The translations under genes were made by a program, and so were the position numbers. This document shows, piece after piece, positions 16,335 through 24,143 of a stretch of 24,337 nucleotides of DNA (position 1 is the first letter of the stretch; every line of letters starts with the position of its first letter). Location: contig JAITBC010000300.1 in assembly GCA_031283785.1 (NCBI GenBank), forward strand, positions 1 to 24,337. Direction: 5' to 3'. The notes under the pieces were generated by a model. That model worked only from the letters and a program-made list of their open reading frames with translations, ran no database searches and was not told where the DNA came from. Source of the DNA: Tannerella sp. Its GTDB lineage: Bacteria > Bacteroidota > Bacteroidia > Bacteroidales > Tannerellaceae.

Positions 16335-17783
16335 CTACCTCACGTCGAAACGTAAAAAAGCGACAAAAGCGCACACGAAAAACAGGAGGCCGTACGTACA
16401 TAGCAGCAGGATATCCAGCCCGTTTTGCCGCAAGACGTCGCCGGTGTCCTGATACGTGTAATTGTCAAGTACGGGAACGGATACTTCATTCGCATTAAAA
16501 CCTTCCACCACGTTGGTTGAAGTCATAGCGTTTCCTTTTGCATGATATTCTTTTAAGATAAACTTATCGTATATTTCCCGTTTTACCGTTTCCTGATATT
16601 GCAATGCCTGCCTGATGAAGTTGTCGGCTTCCGAATAACCTGTCCTCGAAAATTCGGCCATCAGGTTGTTGACGATGCCGACGGGCGACAGGCAAGTGAT
16701 GGCTCTTCCCAGACGGTTTTGCCGGTCGCAGCGCATCGTATAGTCGTCGGTCAGGCGGTTCGTCTCCGTCGTCAGGCGCTGCGTGTATTTCTCGTGTATC
16801 GGGACGACCTGCCCGTCATACGCATCATTCACATCCTGCCAGTCACTCGAAATACCTTGCGTACCCGGCCTGAATTGCATCCGTAGATTTTCATACAGGT
16901 CGCTTTCTTCCGCCCGCTGCTCCTTGAGGATATTTTCACGGAGGAGCAATTTTTTACTTTCAAAAACGCTGTTCGATTCCACGGGATAAATGCTTGCGCT
17001 GATGATCGGACTTATTTTCGGGACGACCAGCCCGAGCACGATCCATATCAGCAGCAAGACGTTGATGGAGAGCGTAGAATTGGCGGTCAACGCGGATATC
17101 CACAGCCCAAGGTTGAAAAGAGTGAACAGGAATACGAGGCTGATCACCGTCATGAGAAGTATCGCCGGCAGGATATCCGCAGAAAAAACACTGATGATAC
17201 CCGAAAAATGAACGACCGAAAGGGCGATCAGCATGGACAGGAAGAACGGGATCAGAAACACGATGTAATTGCCCAGCAACTTGGCCATCAATACCTGCCG
17301 CCGGTATACGGCATTGGCAAGTATCGCACGCAGCAAGCCCTGCTCCTTGTCGCCCGATATGCAATTGAACGTGAACACAACGGCAAGGATCGACAGTACA
17401 AAGGCGACGATAAATCCGAAATCTATTTCGCCCAGTAACTCCTTTTTGCTGTCGGGTCTGGCATACTCTATGCTGTAATTCCCGTCGTGCGAAGTGATCA
17501 TCTTATAAGGCATTTTATTATCTATTCCACGTGAGAATATACTCAGGGGAGAAGGAGGGTGTACGCCTTCGGCCTTCATGTTGTAATACACCTGCGTGAT
17601 GTCGCGGTATACCTGCACCGCCTGATGATAATCCGACAAGCGTTGCGAATAGTCTTTGACCGAAACGTAAAAACTCAGCGGGATGATGCTCAGGCACAGG
17701 ACAAGTACCACCCAAAAACGGAAATCGGCGATAGCGCCCTGTATTTCCCGTATAAACAATGTTTTAAATGTATGATTTTTCAT
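16335..17783 (-). CDS. ABC-2 type permease, type C
   Basis: A 482-residue membrane protein, third permease type of the operon. N-terminal interface helix KTLFIREIQGAIADFRFW, TM1 (~25-42), an outer loop with PPSPLSIFSRGI, the ABC-2 motif SGDKEQGLLRAILANAVYRR, four or five TMs, a large outer domain (~270-430), and a final TM that ends FLRFDVR. It resembles types A and B in layout but is clearly diverged. It starts 30 nt after the NEW3 protein gene and precedes the ATPase by 65 nt, so it is probably the original permease partner of that ATPase. Confidence 0.82.
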   Translation of the reverse strand: MKNHTFKTLFIREIQGAIADFRFWVVLVLCLSIIPLSFYVSVKDYSQRLSDYHQAVQVYRDITQVYYNMKAEGVHPPSPLSIFSRGIDNKMPYKMITSHDGNYSIEYARPDSKKELLGEIDFGFIVAFVLSILAVVFTFNCISGDKEQGLLRAILANAVYRRQVLMAKLLGNYIVFLIPFFLSMLIALSVVHFSGIISVFSADILPAILLMTVISLVFLFTLFNLGLWISALTANSTLSINVLLLIWIVLGLVVPKISPIISASIYPVESNSVFESKKLLLRENILKEQRAEESDLYENLRMQFRPGTQGISSDWQDVNDAYDGQVVPIHEKYTQRLTTETNRLTDDYTMRCDRQNRLGRAITCLSPVGIVNNLMAEFSRTGYSEADNFIRQALQYQETVKREIYDKFILKEYHAKGNAMTSTNVVEGFNANEVSVPVLDNYTYQDTGDVLRQNGLDILLLCTYGLLFFVCAFVAFLRFDVR

Positions 17784-17813
17784 TTTTCACGATATTTATT
17801 TCAGTTTCATGCG

Positions 17814-19349
17814 TTATCTTCGGCTCAGTTTGATTCCGAACCACACCAGTCCGCCAACCACGCCGATAAGCAGCAGCAGGAGAATCACGGTACCGACGAC
17901 GGATGTTTTTGCGTTTACCTGTATGCGGACGGTCTTATCTTCGGTATCGACTTTGCGGTTATCGGCGAGGGCTTCGGTTTTGATTTTCACTTCCTGTGCG
18001 CCGACGCCGCTGTTTTCGGGAGGGAGGATGACGACGTGCACGGCTGTTTCCTTTTCGGGTTCGAGCGTGCGGATCAGGTCGGGTGTGATGACGGTTTTCC
18101 ATCCGAGCGGACTGTCGGCGCTGATTTTGATGTTGTCCAGACGTCGCGTACCGGCGTTACGCACGGTCAGATTCATCGTCACACTGTCGCCCGTCGATAT
18201 TTCGTGGTAGAGGTTGGTGGCGCGTACTTCGATTTTCCCCTTTCCGCGCGGCACAAGCTCCAGCAGTTCTCTGCCGCACGAGAGGGCTGCGAGTTGTTCG
18301 GGCGTGAAGGAGGAGAGGTCTTTGCCGGCGATTTGGCTGTACTGTTCGCCGGTGAGCGTGAGGACGCAGAATTTCAGCGGCATGTCGATGCGTATGCGTT
18401 CGTCGTCGCGATCGGGCAGGTAAACGCGCAGGGAGAGCTTTTTGGTGTTCACGCCCTGGGTGAACTTGATTTGCGAAATTTTGCTTGTTTCGTCCATGAA
18501 CTCACAGGTGATTTGCTGCGGCAGTCCTGCAACCATCAGACGGTAAACGTCGTCGGACGTCGAGAAGCGTTCGAGCGTCAGCGCGTAGGTGGCGCTCGAA
18601 CTGAGGTCGGCCTCCTGCGAAAACTGCATCGAGCTGATGTCGATCACGTTGATGCTTGCATCCTGTTTGAGGTAAATATTCTTTTCGTTTGTACGTCCGT
18701 TGTAACTGAGTGACACGGCGAGGTTTTCGGTGTCCTTGAGGAGCTCGAAGTCGGCGGAAGCCTCCTGCCCGATTTCGATGGACGGAATCCGGTATTCGTA
18801 AGGCGAGCCGATGATGGTATGGTCGGTGATGTCCGATAGCGACACGAAAACGTTATAGACCTTCCCGGCACGCATTTCGGGAGTGAACACGTCAAAATGT
18901 TCCTTAAACCGGTTCAGGTATTCCTCATTGCCTTCAAGCGTGCTTTTCAGGGTGATTTTCACTCGGCGTTCGCCGCCGGCGGTCTGGTATTTTACCGCCC
19001 GCTCAATAATCACGTACGACTGCTGTGAAATCAGTTGCAGAATGAGTTTCTGATAGTCGACCTCGCGGCTTAGCAGGGCGTTTTTCGACTTGGAGTATTC
19101 GTTTGCCGAGATTGCTTTTTCCTCGTACAGGCGTGTATCGTTTTCAAACTGTTGGCGGGCTACTTCGTAGTCGGCGCGTGCTTTTTTAAGGTCAAGCAGG
19201 ATACTTGCCCTGTCTTTCCCGCTGTTTTGCGTTGTCGCGTTCTGACCGTGCCCTGCGACGCATACGGCCAGCAGGAAGGAGAGGGCTGTCAGGATTCGCA
19301 GCGCCGAATGGCGCCGTGTTGAAACGGTTCGGTGTATTGGAGTTCTCAT
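17814..19349 (-). CDS. exported NEW3-domain protein with adaptor-like coiled-coil hairpin and C-terminal TM
   Basis: A 511-residue protein of the COG1470 kind. A signal peptide (core ILTALSFLLAVCVAG) ends near residue 35. Residues ~48-112 are a charged helical region whose sequence, LLDLKKARADYEVARQQFEN then LYEEKAISANEYSKSKNALL, closely resembles the hairpin of periplasmic membrane fusion proteins that dock on TolC. A beta-rich region follows (~125-365). Residues ~370-460 form a NEW3-type domain (SVTMNLTVRNAGTRRLDNIK, SPLGWKTVI). One TM helix spans ~484-506 and ends in KLSRR, leaving almost the whole chain in the periplasm. It lies between tolC and the permeases, the place an adaptor gene would occupy. 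The adaptor role is inference; no lipoyl or barrel adaptor domain is recognisable. Confidence 0.75.
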   Translation of the reverse strand: MRTPIHRTVSTRRHSALRILTALSFLLAVCVAGHGQNATTQNSGKDRASILLDLKKARADYEVARQQFENDTRLYEEKAISANEYSKSKNALLSREVDYQKLILQLISQQSYVIIERAVKYQTAGGERRVKITLKSTLEGNEEYLNRFKEHFDVFTPEMRAGKVYNVFVSLSDITDHTIIGSPYEYRIPSIEIGQEASADFELLKDTENLAVSLSYNGRTNEKNIYLKQDASINVIDISSMQFSQEADLSSSATYALTLERFSTSDDVYRLMVAGLPQQITCEFMDETSKISQIKFTQGVNTKKLSLRVYLPDRDDERIRIDMPLKFCVLTLTGEQYSQIAGKDLSSFTPEQLAALSCGRELLELVPRGKGKIEVRATNLYHEISTGDSVTMNLTVRNAGTRRLDNIKISADSPLGWKTVITPDLIRTLEPEKETAVHVVILPPENSGVGAQEVKIKTEALADNRKVDTEDKTVRIQVNAKTSVVGTVILLLLLIGVVGGLVWFGIKLSRR

Positions 19350-19389
19350 GCTGTTATTTCTATTTTTTGAATGACACGGAATTTACGTT

Positions 19390-19432
19390 TGTTTTCAGTT
19401 GATTTTGTGCGCCTGTTTTCAGTTGATTTTGT
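19390..19432 (+). repeat. two 19-bp direct repeats (24-bp period) across the tolC stop codon
   Basis: TGTTTTCAGTTGATTTTGT occurs at 19390-19408 and 19414-19432. The second copy contains the tolC stop (19421-19419). Because the period is 24 bp, the other copy repeats the same stop in frame eight codons further on. This looks like a small tandem duplication of the gene end. Confidence 0.8.
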
Positions 19433-20921
19433 AGCTGCGGTTGTTTTCAAAGTCCCACATGGTACATCGTTTCAGGTCGGCAAGCGCCAGTTGATAGGTG
19501 ATGTATGCGTTGATAAAAGCAAGTTGTACCTGCGAGAGCCGTTCCTGTTCCGTTGCCAGTTCCTGCCCTGACAGGTCGCCGTTTTCGAAACGCAGCTGTG
19601 AGATACGGTAACTGTTTGCGGCGTTATCCTTGTTCTTTTGATTGATACGGAATCGCTTTTCGGCTTCATAGACCATGCGGACGATTTCGCGGATTTCCTT
19701 TACAATCACGTCGTTTATATTTTCAAGTTTCAGATGTTTTTCCTTCAGTCGGATGGTTTGGCTTCTGACGATGTTTCGTCCGCGTCCCCAATCGAGTATC
19801 GGGACGGTGAGCGTAAAGGTAACACCCCGGTTGGGCGGTCGCACCATGAAGTTGTCGAACGAAGAGCGGAAAAGCTCCGGTATGCCTCCGGGCTGTGTGC
19901 TTAGTCCTGTAAAATCGTAGTAAGCGTAAATATTCCCTTTGATTTCGCGTTCGCGTTTGGCACGGTCGATTTCTATCTGTTGCAGTTTGACGTCATATTC
20001 GGTCTCCTTCACTTCCAGGCGGTTTGCCAGGGCCTGTTCGATGGCGATCTGCAAGTCGACCGTCACCGTCTCAAAGTCCATTTCGGCAACAATGTCTATT
20101 TCTTCGGTCATGTCAATTCCTATCAGGAGTTTGAACTCGTCTTTCTGCAGTTCATATTTCCCGGAGCTTTCCAAAAGGTTCACGTCGCTTTGCAGCGCAT
20201 TGATTTCGGTCACCAGCAGGTCGCCTTCGGGGATATTCCCGGTTTCGAACTTTAGCCTGGCGATGCGTAAAGCCTCCTGTGCATTACGAAGCTGTACTTC
20301 GTTGATCTGCCGTTCGTAGGCCGCCTTATAAACTTCGTAAAAGCTTTTGGTGACGTTGTAGACGATGTCCATTTGTGCGCGGGTGAAGAACAGTTCAGCG
20401 CGTTCGTATTGATATTGTGCAACTTTCAGGTTTTCGCGCAGTTTGTTTTTCGTGAACACCGGCTGAACGAAAATCAACCCGAACTGGCTGAACGCCTGCT
20501 TGCGCCGGAGGGTGGAATAGTCCTGGGCGAACGTTGCCCGCAGGTTTTCATGATACAGGTTTCCCGACAGAGCGAGATTCCCGCCGGTAGGAAGGACGTA
20601 GGTAAACTTCAGGTCGCCGCCGAAGCGTATCGAGCTTGTGGAATTGTAAACCGGCAAATCGTCGGCTTGCGCAATGGCCGATACCTGCTCGTCCCACGAC
20701 GGCGCGTAGAGGTTTAAATCCAGCCTCGGCTTGAATTGCGCCTTGTAGTAAAGGTATTCGTACTGCATCGCTTTACGGTCTTCGTCGTTCGATTGCACCG
20801 TATAACTCCTTTGTAAAGCAATATTCACCGCCTGTTCGATAGTCAACGTCGTTTGATGCTGTCCACGTACTGTCCACACAAACATTAATCCCAGGGCGAG
20901 TGAAATAAAACAGGTCTTCAT
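19419..20921 (-). CDS. TolC-family outer membrane efflux protein
   Basis: A 500-residue protein with a signal peptide (ISLALGLMFVWTVRG, cut near residue 20). It shows the two outer-membrane-efflux repeats of the family: TLTIEQAVNIALQRSYTVQS at the start of the first, and the second beginning near VTVDLQIAIEQALANRLEVK. Each has long helical stretches, such as AQEALRIARLKFETGNIPEG and IREIVRMVYEAEKRF. The end NAYITYQLALADLKRCTMWD is typical. It would form the outer-membrane channel of a tripartite pump. It is the first gene of the transport operon and lies under a sigma-54-like promoter, 196 bp from the regulator gene. Family assignment is firm; the symbol tolC would overstate orthology. Confidence 0.93.
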   Translation of the reverse strand: MKTCFISLALGLMFVWTVRGQHQTTLTIEQAVNIALQRSYTVQSNDEDRKAMQYEYLYYKAQFKPRLDLNLYAPSWDEQVSAIAQADDLPVYNSTSSIRFGGDLKFTYVLPTGGNLALSGNLYHENLRATFAQDYSTLRRKQAFSQFGLIFVQPVFTKNKLRENLKVAQYQYERAELFFTRAQMDIVYNVTKSFYEVYKAAYERQINEVQLRNAQEALRIARLKFETGNIPEGDLLVTEINALQSDVNLLESSGKYELQKDEFKLLIGIDMTEEIDIVAEMDFETVTVDLQIAIEQALANRLEVKETEYDVKLQQIEIDRAKREREIKGNIYAYYDFTGLSTQPGGIPELFRSSFDNFMVRPPNRGVTFTLTVPILDWGRGRNIVRSQTIRLKEKHLKLENINDVIVKEIREIVRMVYEAEKRFRINQKNKDNAANSYRISQLRFENGDLSGQELATEQERLSQVQLAFINAYITYQLALADLKRCTMWDFENNRSYKIN

Positions 20922-20954
20922 GTAACATTATAATTTTTATAATAATAATGTCAT

Positions 20955-20969
20955 ACAAATAATGTGCCG
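20955..20969 (-). promoter_or_regulatory. sigma-54-like promoter of the transport operon
   Basis: Minus strand CGGCAC-ATTAT-TTGT (20969-20955) against the consensus TGGCAC-N5-TTGC: the GG and CAC at -24, the spacing and the TTG are kept, while T to C at the first base and C to T at the last are mismatches. The last one, in the -12 GC pair, weakens the call. A start site near 20944 would leave a leader of about 22 nt. The adjacent regulator gene encodes a sigma-54 activator, which supports it. Confidence 0.6.
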
Positions 20970-21045
20970 AATATTATAACATATTGATTCTCCTGATGCC
21001 GGAAGATAACGTTGTTTGTTTAAGGGGACGGGACGGGAAATATTC

Positions 21046-21085
21046 GGGTAAATTATTACTTGATGCAGCGTGTAAATATTTACCC
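21046..21085 (-). promoter_or_regulatory. candidate activator-binding sites (palindromes) upstream of tolC
   Basis: GTAAATATTTAC at 21072-21083 is a perfect 12-bp palindrome, and GGGTAAAT at 21046-21053 repeats its half-site as an inverted copy of ATTTACCC (21078-21085). They are about 80-130 bp upstream of the sigma-54-like box, the range where NtrC-type dimers bind. AT-rich palindromes arise by chance, so this is a candidate only. Confidence 0.45.
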
Positions 21086-21116
21086 AAACTGTGTTTCACG
21101 CGCAAACATCCGGAAA

Positions 21117-22481
21117 CTACAGTCCGTGTTTTTTCATTTTGTTGAACAACGTCTTTCTGCTGATGTTTAATGCCTGGGCGGTCAGGGTGCGGCTGTAACC
21201 GTAACGCCTGAGTGTTTCCACGATCAGATGTTTCTCTGTCGCCGAGTGTGTTTTGCGGATGATGTCCGTTTCGTTTTCGTCCAACAGTTCCGCTTCGATA
21301 GACACGGGATATCCCTTGACGCGCATGGGCAACTGGTCGACGTCGATGATGCCGTTTTGCGACAGTATCATGGCGCTTTGCAGGGCGTTCTCCAGGTCGC
21401 GGATGTTGCCGGGCCATTCGTATTGCGTCAGCTTGTTGATAGCCTGTCGTGTGACGCCGGTGACGTTCACGCCCAGCATCCTGTTGTATTTGGCGATGAA
21501 ATAGTCGGTCAGCAGCGGAATATCGTCGCGGCGTTCGCGCAGAGGGGGTATATGTATGGTGAATATGTTCAGGCGGTAGAGCAGGTCCAGACGGAAAAGG
21601 CCCTGTCGGACTTTCTCTTCCAGGTTACGGTTGGTGGCTGCGATGATGCGTATGTCCACGGCGATCGGTTTCTTACCGCCTACGCGGGTGAAGGTACGGT
21701 TTTCCAGCGCTCGCAACAGTTTCACCTGCGCTTCAAGAGGCAATTCGCCTATTTCATCGAGGAATAGCGTCCCGCCGTCAGCCTGTTCGAATGCGCCGGG
21801 GCGCATCTCTTTGGCGTCGGTGAAAGCGCCCTTTTCATGACCGAACAGTTCGCTTTCGATTAATGACAGAGGTATTGCGCCGCAGTTGAGCGTTATCAAC
21901 TGTTTGTCCGCACGCGGGCTGAAGTTGTGTACCGACCGTGCAACCAGCTCTTTTCCCACGCCGCTTTCGCCGAGTATCAGCACGGTGACGGACGTGACGG
22001 CAACCTTGCGTACCTGAGCCGTCACCTGTTGCAGTTTGGCGCTGCTTCCAACGATTTGTCCGAGTGAGCAGGTCTCGTCGAGGCGTTTTTTCAGATGGTT
22101 CAGTTCGCCCGACAGATTTTTGTATTCGATGGCGCGACGTACGGTCAGCAGCAGTTGGTCGTTGTCGAACGGTTTCTCGATAAAATCGTATGCGCCTTCC
22201 TTGATGGCGTTCACCGCTAAAGGGACAGAACCATGCGCGGTGACAATAATGACTACTGTGGAGGGATGTCGGTTCTTTATATGTTTGAGCGCTTCCATGC
22301 CCGTCATGTCCGGCATTTGCTGATCCAGCAGCGCGACGTCGGGATGAAAGCGTGCGGCTTCGCCGACGGCCGATGCGCCGTTGTCGACAGCACGGACTTC
22401 GTATCCTTCGTCCCGCAAGAGCAGGATCATCACTTTCCGGATTCCTGCTTCGTCGTCGGCTATTAAAATGCGTGTATTCAT
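21117..22481 (-). CDS. NtrC-family sigma-54-dependent response regulator
   Basis: A 454-residue transcription activator in three parts. The receiver domain (1-120) has the acidic pocket DDE (9-11), phospho-acceptor Asp53 in LLDQQMP, Thr81 and Lys103. The AAA+ domain (~140-375) has Walker A GESGVGKE (171-178), the sigma-54 contact loop GAFTDA (218-223; consensus GAFTGA), Walker B GGTLFLDEIGELP (236-248) and arginine-finger region LYRLNIF. The Fis-type helix-turn-helix (~415-454) reads YSRTLTAQALNISRKTLFNK. The gene lies 34 bp after its kinase and upstream of tolC. The AAA+ core and contact loop mean it should act with RpoN. Its targets very likely include the operon that follows. Confidence 0.95.
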   Translation of the reverse strand: MNTRILIADDEAGIRKVMILLLRDEGYEVRAVDNGASAVGEAARFHPDVALLDQQMPDMTGMEALKHIKNRHPSTVVIIVTAHGSVPLAVNAIKEGAYDFIEKPFDNDQLLLTVRRAIEYKNLSGELNHLKKRLDETCSLGQIVGSSAKLQQVTAQVRKVAVTSVTVLILGESGVGKELVARSVHNFSPRADKQLITLNCGAIPLSLIESELFGHEKGAFTDAKEMRPGAFEQADGGTLFLDEIGELPLEAQVKLLRALENRTFTRVGGKKPIAVDIRIIAATNRNLEEKVRQGLFRLDLLYRLNIFTIHIPPLRERRDDIPLLTDYFIAKYNRMLGVNVTGVTRQAINKLTQYEWPGNIRDLENALQSAMILSQNGIIDVDQLPMRVKGYPVSIEAELLDENETDIIRKTHSATEKHLIVETLRRYGYSRTLTAQALNISRKTLFNKMKKHGL

Positions 22482-22492
22482 CGTTATAACTT

Positions 22493-22522
22493 GTTCTGTA
22501 TCGTTCTATATCGTTCTATACC
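22493..22522 (+). repeat. three tandem 10-bp repeats between kinase and regulator genes
   Basis: GTTCTRTAYC three times in tandem (22493-22502, 22503-22512, 22513-22522). The last copy covers the kinase stop codon (22518-22516), so the end of the kinase gene can change length by slippage in this tract. Confidence 0.75.
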
Positions 22523-23811
22523 GTTTGCGGCAACCTGATGATCACCGTAGCGCCTTTTCCGGGCTGACTGTTTATGTCCATTTCGCCTCCGTGCCTGTTA
22601 ATGATGCCGTATGAAATGGGCAGGCCGAGGCCTGTGCCGTCTTTTTTGGTGGTGTAGAAAGGGTTGAAAATATTTTCGACATCGCCGGGTTCGATGCCGT
22701 TGCCCGAATCGGTGATGGAAATCAGCAGATATCGCGACTGGTAATCCAGCGACCGTCCGGCCTCGATGCACAGCGTCAGCTGTCTGTCCTTACTGTTTCC
22801 CATCGCTTCCACAGCGTTGAGGAGGACGTTAAGAAAGACCTGCTTCAGCTGTGAAGCGTCGGCCGTCACCACAGTGTTTTTGACGAGTATATCGAAGGTT
22901 ATGCCGATTTGCTGCTTTGTAACGGTATTATTGAGCAGTACGAGCGTTTGTTGCAATAACTGTTCGATATCGACCCGTGTCATTTCCAGCTCCGAGGGCC
23001 GGGAAAACGACAGCAAGCCCTGTACGATTTTATTGATGCGGTCTACCTCGTCCATCAGTTCGCCGACCATTTCCAGCTTGTCCGGATCGTGCAGGCCTTT
23101 GCCCAGATACTGTATGGTACTGCGGATGGCGGTCAGCGGATTACGGATTTCGTGCGCCGCTCCCGCCGCCAGTTGTCCGACAAGGGCTAAGCGGTCGGCA
23201 CGATACATTTTCCTGATGCGCGCACTCTGTTCCTCATGGAGGGCAGTGTTTTCAATGGCTAACGCCGCCTGATGGAACAGCAGGTTCAATAAATCAATCT
23301 CATCTTCGGAGAAATCATTCCCGTCGGAACGTCTACTCAACAAAACAAATCCGTTGAGACGGTTGACTACTTTCAGCGGAAAAATCAATTCGACGCCCGC
23401 CTTGCGAATCAGCTCCTGCTCCTGTCGGGAGAAATAAGACATGACGCTGCTCGACGAACGGGAAACGTGAAAAAAACTGTCGTTCACCGACAGCCAGTTG
23501 ACCAATTTACTGTGAGGCGTGAAACGTATATTCCGGAACAGTTCGTCGTCATCCCGAGCCTTCCCTGTGCGAACATATTTCTCCGTCTCGGAGTTCAACA
23601 GATAGACCACGATCCTGTCGACAAGTGAAATCTGCATAATCTTCGAAAGAATATTTGCTACCAGCAAATCCCGGTCGGAAATCAACATCAGCGAACGGTT
23701 AAATTCGGAAAGCATGATGTGCGAAAATTTCCGTTCAAACAATAGCCGGTGTTGTTTATTTTTAGACAGAGGCATATAACGATGGCTTTTAGGATCTAAA
23801 TAATGTACCAT
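22516..23811 (-). CDS. soluble GAF-domain sensor histidine kinase
   Basis: A 431-residue kinase with no TM segment, so a cytosolic sensor. Residues ~40-190 form a GAF domain (RDLLVANILSKIMQISLVDR, IFPLKVVNRLNGFVLLSRR, LLFHQAALAIENT). The HisKA region has AAGAAHEIRNPLTAIR with phospho-acceptor His220. The ATPase domain has the N box LNVLLNAVEAMG, G1 DSGNGIEP, F box FNPFYTTKKDG and G2 GTGLGL. I start it at ATG 23811: a longer frame would begin at a TTG (23838) that is itself part of the promoter -7 box. It is the NtrB-like partner of the regulator 34 bp downstream. The GAF ligand is unknown. Confidence 0.93.
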   Translation of the reverse strand: MVHYLDPKSHRYMPLSKNKQHRLLFERKFSHIMLSEFNRSLMLISDRDLLVANILSKIMQISLVDRIVVYLLNSETEKYVRTGKARDDDELFRNIRFTPHSKLVNWLSVNDSFFHVSRSSSSVMSYFSRQEQELIRKAGVELIFPLKVVNRLNGFVLLSRRSDGNDFSEDEIDLLNLLFHQAALAIENTALHEEQSARIRKMYRADRLALVGQLAAGAAHEIRNPLTAIRSTIQYLGKGLHDPDKLEMVGELMDEVDRINKIVQGLLSFSRPSELEMTRVDIEQLLQQTLVLLNNTVTKQQIGITFDILVKNTVVTADASQLKQVFLNVLLNAVEAMGNSKDRQLTLCIEAGRSLDYQSRYLLISITDSGNGIEPGDVENIFNPFYTTKKDGTGLGLPISYGIINRHGGEMDINSQPGKGATVIIRLPQTV

Positions 23812-23835
23812 GAATATTACATTAAAATAATGCTG

Positions 23836-23843
23836 CAAATGTA
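23836..23843 (-). promoter_or_regulatory. sigma-ABfr -7 element of the two-component operon
   Basis: TACATTTG on the minus strand matches TAnnTTTG exactly, 24 nt before the kinase ATG. The -33 position holds TGTG rather than TTTG. The signalling pair would thus be made constitutively, with sigma-54 used only for its target. Confidence 0.6.
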
Positions 23844-24143
23844 CATAAAATTTGCGGATTCCACACAGACCCGTGAAAACGGTTAAATCTTTTTTTGAGG
23901 CGCTATGAGAAATATCCGGCTATTCGATAGCGTAAGAAATCTTACGCCTTTCAACCCCGCAGTTTTTGTGTAATGCTGCCGGATAATTTATTTTACATCA
24001 GCGCTTTGTTTTTTGATAATTGCCATGTTGCGGATTTTGAGATATAAATAAAGTGTAACATATGACATCAAAGACGCCGGATAAAGCATTATATACTCTT
24101 TACTTCGCATCGCTTATCATACCCAAACACGCTTAACCGTACT
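23844..24143. other. intergenic stretch upstream of the kinase gene
   Basis: About 300 bp between the kinase promoter and the stop of the next gene, with no supportable gene. It contains a 7-bp inverted repeat with a 4-nt loop (GCGTAAG at 23930-23936, CTTACGC at 23941-23947), without a T-tract on either strand. It could be an operator or a weak processing hairpin; I see nothing else. Confidence 0.5.
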
